A stretch of 13,271 nt of DNA, taken from assembly GCA_027352645.1 (NCBI GenBank), contig DAIEIL010000202.1, positions 1 through 13,271 of the forward strand, written 5' to 3'. The position numbers were made by a program, and so were the translations under genes. Positions 7,681-13,271 of the stretch are shown here, piece by piece (the first letter of the stretch is position 1; each line of letters begins with the position of its first letter). The notes under the pieces are model-generated. The model did no database searches. It was not told the origin of the DNA and saw only the letters and a list, made by a program, of their open reading frames with translations. The DNA is from Rhodobiaceae bacterium (GTDB lineage: Bacteria; Pseudomonadota; Alphaproteobacteria; Parvibaculales; Parvibaculaceae).

Positions 7681-8106
7681 ATGAAAAAAGTGATTTCAAT
7701 CGCGGCAGTGGCGATGCTTCTGCCTGTCTCGGCTATTGCCGCCCCGCCGCAAATGGCGCCCGGTCTTTGGGAGCGCACCATGACGCTGGGGACCAATACA
7801 TTTACCGACAAGGAATGCTTCTCGCCGGAGGACGTCAAGCAGTCCGCCGAGGAAATGCTGCGTCCCGAAGGCGAGGATCAGACGAACTGCAAGACATCGG
7901 GTACGTGGGACGGCAACGTCTTTCGCTTCAAGAGCGAATGCGCGATGCCGGAGCAGGGCGGCTCGATGACGACGACCGGCACCATGACGTTCGAGAGTTC
8001 GAGCCACATGGTGCAGGAGGCAAAGACGACGACCTCGGTCGATGGAGCGTCGCAGATCATGACCATGAAGGTCGATCACAAGCGGATCGGCGACTGCCCG
8101 AAATAG
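7681..8106 (+). CDS. Secreted DUF3617-family protein
   Basis: Small exported protein of unknown function, 141 residues. A clean Sec signal peptide (MKKVISIAAVAMLLPVSAIA) is followed by cleavage near residue 20 (AIA before APP). The mature part starts with the family hallmark APGLWERTMTL and has four cysteines (C46, C70, C87, C139) that could form two disulfides in the periplasm. These features fit the DUF3617 family, which has no established function that I know of. A longer frame opens at 7654, but the ATG at 7681 has GGAGG seven bases upstream and begins the signal peptide, so it was chosen. It stands alone behind the repeat cluster at 7553-7606 and converges on nudC with a 19-bp gap, where I see no clear terminator. 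Confidence 0.85.
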   Translation: MKKVISIAAVAMLLPVSAIAAPPQMAPGLWERTMTLGTNTFTDKECFSPEDVKQSAEEMLRPEGEDQTNCKTSGTWDGNVFRFKSECAMPEQGGSMTTTGTMTFESSSHMVQEAKTTTSVDGASQIMTMKVDHKRIGDCPK

Positions 8107-8125
8107 CAGCCGCCGGATTTCCGCT

Positions 8126-9076
8126 TCAGGCCTTCTCTTCGGCGAAGGCTTTGACCAGCTGATGCGCGATGGCGAAGGGCGGCGGGAGCCAGAAGCTTCC
8201 ATCGCCCTTGCCCGCCAGCGCGGCCTGAATTTCCGCCCGGGTGAACCAGCGGCCCGCCGAAAGCTCGATCCCGTCGATCTTGAACTCATCCGTATCGGCC
8301 ACCGCATGGCAGCCGATCATCAGCGACGAGGGATAGGGCCAGGGCTGCGTCGAGTGATAGGTGACGTGGGAAACCTTGAGCCCCGCTTCCTCGTGAAGCT
8401 CGCGGGCCACAGCTTCCTCGATCGATTCGCCCGGCTCGATGAAGCCCGCCAGCGCCGAATGCATGCCCTTCGGCCAGATCTTCTGACGGCCGAGGAAGCA
8501 GGAATCCTTGTAGGTCGCCAGCATGATGGCGACGGGGTCCGTGCGCGGGAAATGCTCGGCCTTGCAGGAAGGGCACTGCCGCTTGTAGCCCGCTTCCATG
8601 ATTTCGCTTGCCGTGCCGCAGACCGAGCAGAAACCGTGGCGCAGGTGCCAGTCGATCATGCTCTTCGCCTGGGCGAGGATCGCAAGCTCGGTCGGCGTGA
8701 TGTCGCCCGACATGGCAAGGCCGCGCAGCTCCTCGAAAGCGCCGAGGCCCTTGAGCGCGGGATGGTTCTCCGCGTCCTTGAGGCCGGTGACATCGGCGGC
8801 AAAGAGCGATTTTCCGCGCCGGTTGATGCCGAGAAAGATCACCAGCGGATCGGGCCCTGCGAGTTCCTTCAGAAAGCCCATGCGGAGCCAGCCGACATCC
8901 TTGCCGTCGCCCGGCTGCGCTTCCGGCAGGATGAAGGGCTCAAGCTTGCGGAAGGGTACGAAAAGGCTCTGCGGATCGGCCATCTGCTCGGCGATCCATG
9001 CCTTGTCGGTCCGCCGGTAGCTCGCGCGGTCCAGCGGGTTATTGGCGAAGATGTTCGGATTTTCGGGAAGGCCCAT
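8126..9076 (-). CDS. nudC: NAD(+)/NADH diphosphatase (NudC, zinc-ribbon Nudix hydrolase)
   Basis: Nudix hydrolase that cleaves NADH/NAD+ to NMN(H) and AMP; NudC proteins can also remove NAD caps from RNA. It has 316 residues. An N-terminal NUDIX-like domain (about 1-140) precedes a zinc ribbon with C150-C153 and C168-C171 (CSVCG, CPSC). The Nudix box GFIEPGESIEEAV...RELHEEAGL begins at residue 211 and matches the GX5EX7REXXEEXG consensus fully. The NudC signature TQPWPYPS (243-250) corresponds to the usual SQPWPFPS. The frame is open upstream to 9349, through the SRP RNA, so that start is not credible. ATG 9076 is preferred although its ribosome binding site is weak; a TTG two codons upstream is an alternative. 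Only the decapping activity is uncertain. Confidence 0.95.
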   Translation of the reverse strand: MGLPENPNIFANNPLDRASYRRTDKAWIAEQMADPQSLFVPFRKLEPFILPEAQPGDGKDVGWLRMGFLKELAGPDPLVIFLGINRRGKSLFAADVTGLKDAENHPALKGLGAFEELRGLAMSGDITPTELAILAQAKSMIDWHLRHGFCSVCGTASEIMEAGYKRQCPSCKAEHFPRTDPVAIMLATYKDSCFLGRQKIWPKGMHSALAGFIEPGESIEEAVARELHEEAGLKVSHVTYHSTQPWPYPSSLMIGCHAVADTDEFKIDGIELSAGRWFTRAEIQAALAGKGDGSFWLPPPFAIAHQLVKAFAEEKA

Positions 9077-9214
9077 AGGCAAGTCCGCTTTTTGACGTTT
9101 CTGATGGAGAATTTCGGTGGGCGGCAGGGTGGCACAGGCCGGGGGCGGGCTCAATGCCGATGCGGGCCGACGCAGCCCACGGAACCTGCGGCTTTCCGCC
9201 GGAAACGCGCACCC

Positions 9215-9245
9215 TTGCAATGAGGATCGATTCCCCTGATATAGT
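9215..9245 (+). promoter_or_regulatory. Likely sigma-70-type promoter of the SRP RNA gene
   Basis: TTGCAA at 9215-9220 resembles a -35 box and TATAGT at 9240-9245 a -10 box. The spacing is 19 bp, or 18 bp if CTTGCA at 9214-9219 and GATATA at 9238-9243 are used. Transcription would start about 9251-9252, exactly at the first base of the SRP RNA closing stem, which supports the call. Confidence 0.65.
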
Positions 9246-9250
9246 CGCCT

Positions 9251-9349
9251 CGGGAGGTTGGCGATGGACGAGTCCCTCGCCAACCCGGTCAGGTCCGGAA
9301 GGAAGCAGCCGTAACGAGTTCGGCTCGGGTCGTTCGTCCAGCCTCCCAC
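9251..9349 (+). ncRNA. ffs: Small signal recognition particle RNA (4.5S-type)
   Basis: RNA scaffold of the bacterial signal recognition particle, which binds Ffh and targets nascent membrane proteins to FtsY. The most conserved SRP signature is present: GGTCAGGTCCGGAAGGAAGC at 9287-9306, running on into AGCC. It contains the GGAA tetraloop and the asymmetric loop that Ffh contacts. The ends pair as GGGAGG (9252-9257) with CCTCCC (9342-9347), and a second helix forms from TGGACGA (9265-9271) with TCGTCCA (9334-9340). This gives one long hairpin of about 96-99 nt without an Alu domain. Ends were set from the closing stem and the promoter, so each may be off by a few bases. The gene sits directly before dnaX, a synteny seen in diverse bacteria. 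Confidence 0.96.
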
Positions 9350-9371
9350 CTAATTTTCCTGAAAGGCGCTC

Positions 9372-11264
9372 ATGGACGGCAGCGAGGAAAATCCGGCGCT
9401 CTTGGCAGACGAGCCGCACCGGCCGGACCCTGCCGAGGAGCCTGGTTTCGCGCTCCTGGGCGGAGAGGCGAAGCCCGCGCGCCAGCAGGCCTCCGGCTAT
9501 CAGGTCCTCGCCCGCAAATATCGCCCCTCCAGCTTCGAGGATCTCGTCGGCCAGGAAGCCATGGTCCGCACCCTCTCGAACGCTTTCGAGACGGGCCGCA
9601 TCGCCCATGCCTTCATGCTCACGGGCGTTCGCGGCGTCGGCAAGACGACGACCGCCCGCATCCTCGCCCGGGCGCTGAACTACGAAAAGCCGGGCGTGAC
9701 CGCGCCGACGATCCATATGGACGGTTTTGGCGTCCATTGCGAAGCGATCATGGAAAGCCGCCATGTCGACGTGATGGAAATGGACGCGGCCTCCCGCACC
9801 GGCATCGATGACATCCGCGAGATCATCGAAAGCGTGCGCTACCTGCCGGTTTCGGCGCGCTACAAGGTCTACATCATCGACGAGGTCCACATGCTCTCGA
9901 AGGCCGCCTTCAACGGCCTTCTGAAGACGCTCGAGGAGCCGCCGGCGCATGTGAAGTTCATTTTCGCGACGACCGAAATCCGCAAAGTGCCGGTGACGGT
10001 CCTTTCGCGCTGCCAGCGGTTCGACCTGCGCCGCCTCTCCGTCGAGGAACTGTCCGGGCTTCTCGGGCGCATCTCGAAGAAAGAGAATGTCGAGGTCGAG
10101 GAAGCGGCGCTGAAGCTCATCGCGCGTGCCGCCGACGGCTCCGCGCGCGATTCGCTCTCCCTGCTCGACCGCGCCATCGCGCATGGCAGCCAGATGGGCG
10201 AGGCATTCATTCGCGAGTCGGAAGTCCGCGACATGCTGGGCCTTGCCGACCGCGCGCGCATTTTCGATCTCTTCGACTTCGTGATGAAGGGTGATGTCGC
10301 GGGCGCGCTGAACGAGCTTCGCGCCCAATATGATGTCGGTGCCGACCCCGCCGTCGTGCTTTCCGATCTCGCCGATCTTGTCCATTGGCTGACGCGGTTG
10401 AAACTCGTGCAGGGCGCGGCAGACGATCTCGCCATGTCGGAGACGGAGCGCCAGCGCGGTCAGGACATGGCGGCGCGGCTTCCCATCCGGGTTCTTTCGC
10501 GCACATGGCAGATGTTGCTCAAGGGGCTCTCGGAAGTGCAGGGCGCGACGCGTCCCATCGCTGCGGCTGAGATGGTGCTGGTGCGCATTGCCTATGTCGC
10601 CGACCTGCCGGGACCGGAAGAACTCATCGAGCAGTTGAAGGGTGGCGGCGCCCTCTCGCGGCCCGCGCCGGGCGCTGCGCCCTCGGGCGGTGGTGGCGGT
10701 GGCGAACGCGCGCAATTGCGCTCCGTCGCTGGCGGCCAGGCACAGCAGAGTCCGCAGCAATCCTATGAGCCTGCGCCCGCCGTTGCGACGCAGGGCCCGA
10801 CGCTCAAGCGCTTCGAGGATGTGATCGCGCTGCTGGCTGAGAAGCGCGACATCAAGCTCAAGCATGCGCTGGAAACCGGCGTGCGCCTCGTGCGCTTCGA
10901 GCAGGGGCGCATCGAGATACGCCTTCTCGAAGGCGCGCCGGGCAGCCTCGCCACAGAACTTTCCGAACGCCTGAAGCGCTGGACCGGCGCGCTCTGGGTC
11001 GTCTCGCTCTCGCGCGAGGAAGGCGCCCCGACGCTGAAGGAGCAGGCGACGACGCGCGAGCAGAAGCTGAAGGACGATGCCCGCGCCGATCCGCTAGTCA
11101 AGGCGGCGCTTGCCGCTTTCCCCGGCGCCGAGATCGTCAATGTGCGCGACCTGCGTGCCGACGAGCTTCCGGTCATGCCGCTCGCGGCGAGCGGCGAGGT
11201 CGTGCCCGCCAGCGCCGACGAGCTTGGCTCGGAAGAGTTCACTCCCGACGAATATATGGATTGA
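9372..11264 (+). CDS. dnaX: DNA polymerase III subunit tau/gamma (clamp loader ATPase)
   Basis: ATPase of the clamp loader that places the sliding clamp on DNA and, as tau, ties the polymerases to the helicase; 630 residues. A 42-residue acidic N-terminal extension precedes the usual family start YQVLARKYRP. Walker A is GVRGVGKT (85-92), Walker B IIDE (168-171), sensor 1 ATT near 200, the SRC arginine-finger motif at 212-214 and sensor 2 GSARDSLSLLD near 256. The zinc module is degenerate: only C123 remains near the usual four-Cys site. A Gly/Pro/Gln-rich linker (about 424-475) leads to a tau-type C-terminal domain. No A-rich slippery site was seen near the domain border, so a frameshift-made gamma is not supported. 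GAAAGG precedes the ATG. The stop lies 5 bases before the chosen ybaB start. Confidence 0.96.
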   Translation: MDGSEENPALLADEPHRPDPAEEPGFALLGGEAKPARQQASGYQVLARKYRPSSFEDLVGQEAMVRTLSNAFETGRIAHAFMLTGVRGVGKTTTARILARALNYEKPGVTAPTIHMDGFGVHCEAIMESRHVDVMEMDAASRTGIDDIREIIESVRYLPVSARYKVYIIDEVHMLSKAAFNGLLKTLEEPPAHVKFIFATTEIRKVPVTVLSRCQRFDLRRLSVEELSGLLGRISKKENVEVEEAALKLIARAADGSARDSLSLLDRAIAHGSQMGEAFIRESEVRDMLGLADRARIFDLFDFVMKGDVAGALNELRAQYDVGADPAVVLSDLADLVHWLTRLKLVQGAADDLAMSETERQRGQDMAARLPIRVLSRTWQMLLKGLSEVQGATRPIAAAEMVLVRIAYVADLPGPEELIEQLKGGGALSRPAPGAAPSGGGGGGERAQLRSVAGGQAQQSPQQSYEPAPAVATQGPTLKRFEDVIALLAEKRDIKLKHALETGVRLVRFEQGRIEIRLLEGAPGSLATELSERLKRWTGALWVVSLSREEGAPTLKEQATTREQKLKDDARADPLVKAALAAFPGAEIVNVRDLRADELPVMPLAASGEVVPASADELGSEEFTPDEYMD

Positions 11265-11269
11265 GTAGC

Positions 11270-11587
11270 GTGAAGAACTTCACCGACATCATGAAGCAGG
11301 CAAAGGCTCTCCAGTCGAAGATGGAGACCATGCAGGCCGAGCTCGAATCGCTGGAAGTCGAAGGCAGCTCGGGCGGCGGTCTCGTGCGCGTCACGATGGG
11401 CGGCAAGGGCGCGGTGAAAAGCGTCTCGATCGACCCGAGCCTTTTGAAGGAAGGCGAGCGCGAAATTCTCGAAGACCTGATCGTCGCGGCCTGCGCCGAT
11501 GCGAAGGCCAAGGCCGACCGCGCCGCCGCCGAGAAGATGCAGGCCGTCACCGGCGGATTGCCGCTTCCGCCCGGCTTCAGCCTCTAA
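11270..11587 (+). CDS. ybaB: YbaB/EbfC family nucleoid-associated protein
   Basis: Small DNA-binding protein, 105 residues from the chosen start, found next to dnaX and recR in many bacteria. An N-terminal helix rich in K, Q, M and E (MKQAKALQSKMETMQAELES) is followed by the beta core with SSGGGLVRVTMGGKG and the family motif SIDPSLLKEGEREILEDLIV. The tail reads LPLPPGFSL, as in E. coli YbaB. I chose GTG at 11270 because it yields (M)KNFTDIMKQA, aligning with alphaproteobacterial family members that start near this block. A TTG at 11261 overlapping the dnaX stop (TTGA) would add three residues and is plausible for coupling. Neither has a strong ribosome binding site, suggesting dependence on dnaX translation. 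recR follows after 4 bases. Confidence 0.92.
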   Translation: MKNFTDIMKQAKALQSKMETMQAELESLEVEGSSGGGLVRVTMGGKGAVKSVSIDPSLLKEGEREILEDLIVAACADAKAKADRAAAEKMQAVTGGLPLPPGFSL

Positions 11588-11591
11588 GCGC

Positions 11592-12191
11592 ATGGCGGTC
11601 ACCGGACCAGAAATCGAACGGCTGATCCAGCTTCTCTCGAAGCTGCCGGGTCTTGGCCCACGTTCCGCGCGCCGCGCCGTGCTCCAGCTCATCAAGAAGA
11701 AAGAGACGCTGCTCGCGCCTCTCGCCGTCGCCATGGCGGATGCGGCGGAAAAAGCCTGCGTCTGCTCCATCTGCGGCAATGTCGATACGCAGGACCCTTG
11801 CGCCATCTGCACGGACCCGACGCGCGAGCCGACGACGCTTTGCGTGGTGGAAGAAGTGGGCGACCTCTGGGCGCTCGAACGCGCGGGCGTCCATAAGGGC
11901 CGCTACCATGTGCTTGGCGGCGTTCTCTCGGCCCTTGATGGCGTCGGCCCCAACGATCTCAACATCGGCTCGCTGGCCGAGCGTGTCGCGAAGAACGGCA
12001 TCAAGGAAGTGATCCTTGCGATGAACGCCACCGTCGATGGACAGACGACCGCGCATTACATCACCGATCGCCTCGAAGGCACGGGCGTCATCATCTCGCG
12101 CCTCGCGCATGGTGTGCCGGTCGGCGGCGAACTCGACTATCTCGACGATGGAACGCTTGCCGCCGCAATGAAATCGCGACGGCCGTTCTAG
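11592..12191 (+). CDS. recR: Recombination mediator protein RecR
   Basis: Part of the RecFOR pathway, which loads RecA onto SSB-coated gapped DNA. It has 199 residues, the family's usual length. The order is a helix-hairpin-helix (LPGLGPRSARR, about 18-28), a C4 zinc finger (C58, C61, C70, C73 in CSICGNVDTQDPCAIC), a Toprim domain from about 83 (LCVVEEVGDLWALE) and the C-terminal GVPVGGELDYLDDGTL. The ATG at 11592 begins the conserved N-terminus and lies 4 bases after the ybaB stop, so the three genes form one operon with dnaX. Frames open further upstream only overlap ybaB. Its TAG stop is shared, through the CTAG palindrome, with the stop of the convergent reductase gene. Confidence 0.97.
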   Translation: MAVTGPEIERLIQLLSKLPGLGPRSARRAVLQLIKKKETLLAPLAVAMADAAEKACVCSICGNVDTQDPCAICTDPTREPTTLCVVEEVGDLWALERAGVHKGRYHVLGGVLSALDGVGPNDLNIGSLAERVAKNGIKEVILAMNATVDGQTTAHYITDRLEGTGVIISRLAHGVPVGGELDYLDDGTLAAAMKSRRPF

Positions 12192-12715
12192 TCTCGCCCG
12201 ATCGCCTGCGCGAAATCTGACACTGCTTTCCGGAGCACATCCGCGATCTCCGCATCCGCCGCAATCCCGCCCTCCGGCATGGCGCGGCCGAGCAGCGGAA
12301 CGGCGATGGACGCCTCGGGCACAATCCGCGCCCCCATCATCGTCAGCGTTTCCGTGAGCGATGCCAGCGCATGAACCGCGCGCGGGCTCGCATTGATGAT
12401 GGCGACGGGCTTTTCGTAGAACTCTCCGCTTCCGACCACCCAATCGAGCGCATTCTTCAACACGCCCGGAACGCCATGCGCATATTCCGGGCTCGAAAAG
12501 ACCACGCCAGCCGCGCCCGCGAGCGCCGCGCGAAACTCGGTGAGGGCGCCCGGCGCCGCCTCACCGTCGAGATCGGGGTTGAAGTGAGGCAGGTCTCCGA
12601 TGCCGTTATAAAGCGAGACCTCGACGCCTTCCGGCGCGAGCGCCGTCAGAGCGCGCAGAAGTTGCGTGTTCGAGGACGCGCCGCGCAGGCTTCCCGAAAT
12701 GGCGAGAATGCGCAT
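12188..12715 (-). CDS. NADPH-dependent FMN reductase family flavoprotein
   Basis: Flavodoxin-fold oxidoreductase of 175 residues in the NADPH-dependent FMN reductase group, which includes ChrR/YieF-type quinone, chromate and azo reductases. The N-terminal FMN phosphate-binding loop is ISGSLRGASSNTQLL (about 6-20). The second flavin motif is SSPEYAHGVPGVLKNALDWV (about 74-93). Both are diagnostic of the family, but the physiological substrate cannot be told. It starts 6 bases after the rmuC stop on the same strand, so it is probably co-transcribed with rmuC. It ends in a 4-base overlap with recR, coming from the other side. A role in quinone or oxidative stress defence is inference only. Confidence 0.9.
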   Translation of the reverse strand: MRILAISGSLRGASSNTQLLRALTALAPEGVEVSLYNGIGDLPHFNPDLDGEAAPGALTEFRAALAGAAGVVFSSPEYAHGVPGVLKNALDWVVGSGEFYEKPVAIINASPRAVHALASLTETLTMMGARIVPEASIAVPLLGRAMPEGGIAADAEIADVLRKAVSDFAQAIGRD

Positions 12716-12721
12716 CGGCGA

Positions 12722-13271
12722 TTACTCGCTCGTCAGCAGATCGCGTTCGATGCGCGGGCGCGCCGCGGCCAGCGCTTCCTGCGTCTCGGCCTCGCCGAGT
12801 TCGACGTCATGGATTTTCTCGCCACGCTTGGTGATCTGATCGGCGGAGGTGCGAATCTCGCGAATGTCCTTTTCAGCGGATTGAAAATGCTTTTCGAGAT
12901 TTTCGACGCGGTCATCAAGGCGTTCCACATCCTTGAGCAGCAGCCCCACATATTTCTGGATGACGCCCGCCTGTTTCCTCATCTCGACGTCCTTCAGCAC
13001 CGCGCGCACCGTGTTGAGCGTTGCCATCAGCGTTGTCGGAGAAACGATCCAGACGCGCGCCTGATAGGATTTCGTCACGACATCGGGGAAATTCGCGTGC
13101 AGTTCCGCATAGACCGCCTCGGAGGGCAGGAACATCAACGCCGATTCGGCGGTTTCGCCCGGTACGATGTATTTGCCGGAAATATCCGCGACATGCTTCA
13201 GCAGGTCGGCGCGGAACTGACGCTGCGCCACGGTGCGCTCGCCGTCATCCTTGGCATTCCGAAGCAAATGA
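12722..13271 (-). CDS. rmuC: RmuC-type DNA recombination protein (partial, N-terminus off the window edge)
   Basis: C-terminal part (about 183 residues) of an RmuC-family protein, associated in E. coli with limiting recombination at short inverted repeats. The frame stays open to base 13271, so the start lies outside the window. Family blocks seen are DISGKYIVPGETAESALMFL, PSEAVYAELHANFPDVV and ARVWIVSPTTLMATLNTVRA, from the nuclease-like domain. They are followed by a predicted coiled coil (KDVERLDDRVENLEKHFQSA and on) and a charged C-terminus ending LLTSE. The usual N-terminal membrane anchor and long coiled coil would lie upstream. It is followed after 6 bases by the flavin reductase gene. 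The molecular activity of the family is not firmly established. Confidence 0.9.
   Translation of the reverse strand, partial: HLLRNAKDDGERTVAQRQFRADLLKHVADISGKYIVPGETAESALMFLPSEAVYAELHANFPDVVTKSYQARVWIVSPTTLMATLNTVRAVLKDVEMRKQAGVIQKYVGLLLKDVERLDDRVENLEKHFQSAEKDIREIRTSADQITKRGEKIHDVELGEAETQEALAAARPRIERDLLTSE

Noticed and set aside
8162..9223. Plus-strand frame of 353 codons opposite nudC
   Set aside because: It is antisense to a protein with a complete Nudix box and zinc ribbon, and no motif is present in the shadow.
10600..10740. Possible programmed frameshift site in dnaX for making gamma
   Set aside because: No A-rich heptamer of the A AAA AAG type was seen near the end of the ATPase region. 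The linker is GC-rich and the frame reads straight through to a full tau C-terminus.
9039..10865. Long minus-strand open frame (608 codons) antisense to dnaX and the SRP RNA
   Set aside because: It is a shadow of dnaX codon bias in GC-rich DNA. Its translation is Arg/His/Ala/Asp-rich low-quality sequence with no recognisable domain, and it crosses an RNA gene.

Overview
The window is a GC-rich, densely packed piece of a bacterial chromosome, almost certainly from an alphaproteobacterium. The evidence is the gene order (membrane-anchored cytochrome c / kdsB-pheA; small SRP RNA / dnaX-ybaB-recR), the tandem yejA-yejA-yejB arrangement, and the DnaX sequence, whose zinc-module cysteines are mostly missing and whose EMDAASRTG and TTEIRKVPVTVLSRCQRFDLRR stretches resemble alphaproteobacterial DnaX proteins. 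A hyphomicrobial/rhizobial relative such as a Parvibaculum-type organism is a reasonable guess, but the sequence alone does not fix the genus. No mobile element, CRISPR array, tRNA, rRNA or sign of recent transfer was seen.

Layout. Positions 1-4792 (minus strand) hold the front part of a Yej-type peptide/oligopeptide ABC importer operon: a Sec-exported solute-binding protein (2930-4792), a second, Tat-type paralogue (1047-2933), then the YejB permease (1044 down to the window edge). The genes are joined by a 4-base overlap and a 2-base gap. Upstream, on the same strand, is a membrane-anchored cytochrome c (4979-5587) with a strong intrinsic terminator that separates it from the yej operon. 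A 325-bp divergent region follows, then the plus-strand pair kdsB-pheA (5913-7546), coupled by an ATGA overlap. Next come a repeat-rich 134-bp gap and a small secreted DUF3617 protein (7681-8106). This converges on the minus-strand NudC-type NADH pyrophosphatase (8126-9076).

From 9215 onward is a compact nucleic-acid module on the plus strand: a promoter, the small SRP (4.5S-type) RNA, dnaX, ybaB/ebfC and recR, closely spaced and probably co-transcribed in part. recR converges on an NADPH-dependent FMN reductase-like gene, with the two stop codons sharing one CTAG. The reductase follows the 3' part of rmuC, which runs off the right edge.

The gene content is largely housekeeping: peptide import, respiration or electron transfer, KDO activation for LPS, phenylalanine synthesis, NAD(H) turnover, protein targeting, clamp loading and recombination. 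I found no convincing undescribed system. The most interesting items are small: a 5' hairpin in the SRP RNA that competes with its mature fold, a three-copy half-site repeat upstream of the DUF3617 gene, the SRP RNA lying 22 bp from dnaX with a poor terminator, and the Sec/Tat split between the two YejA paralogues.
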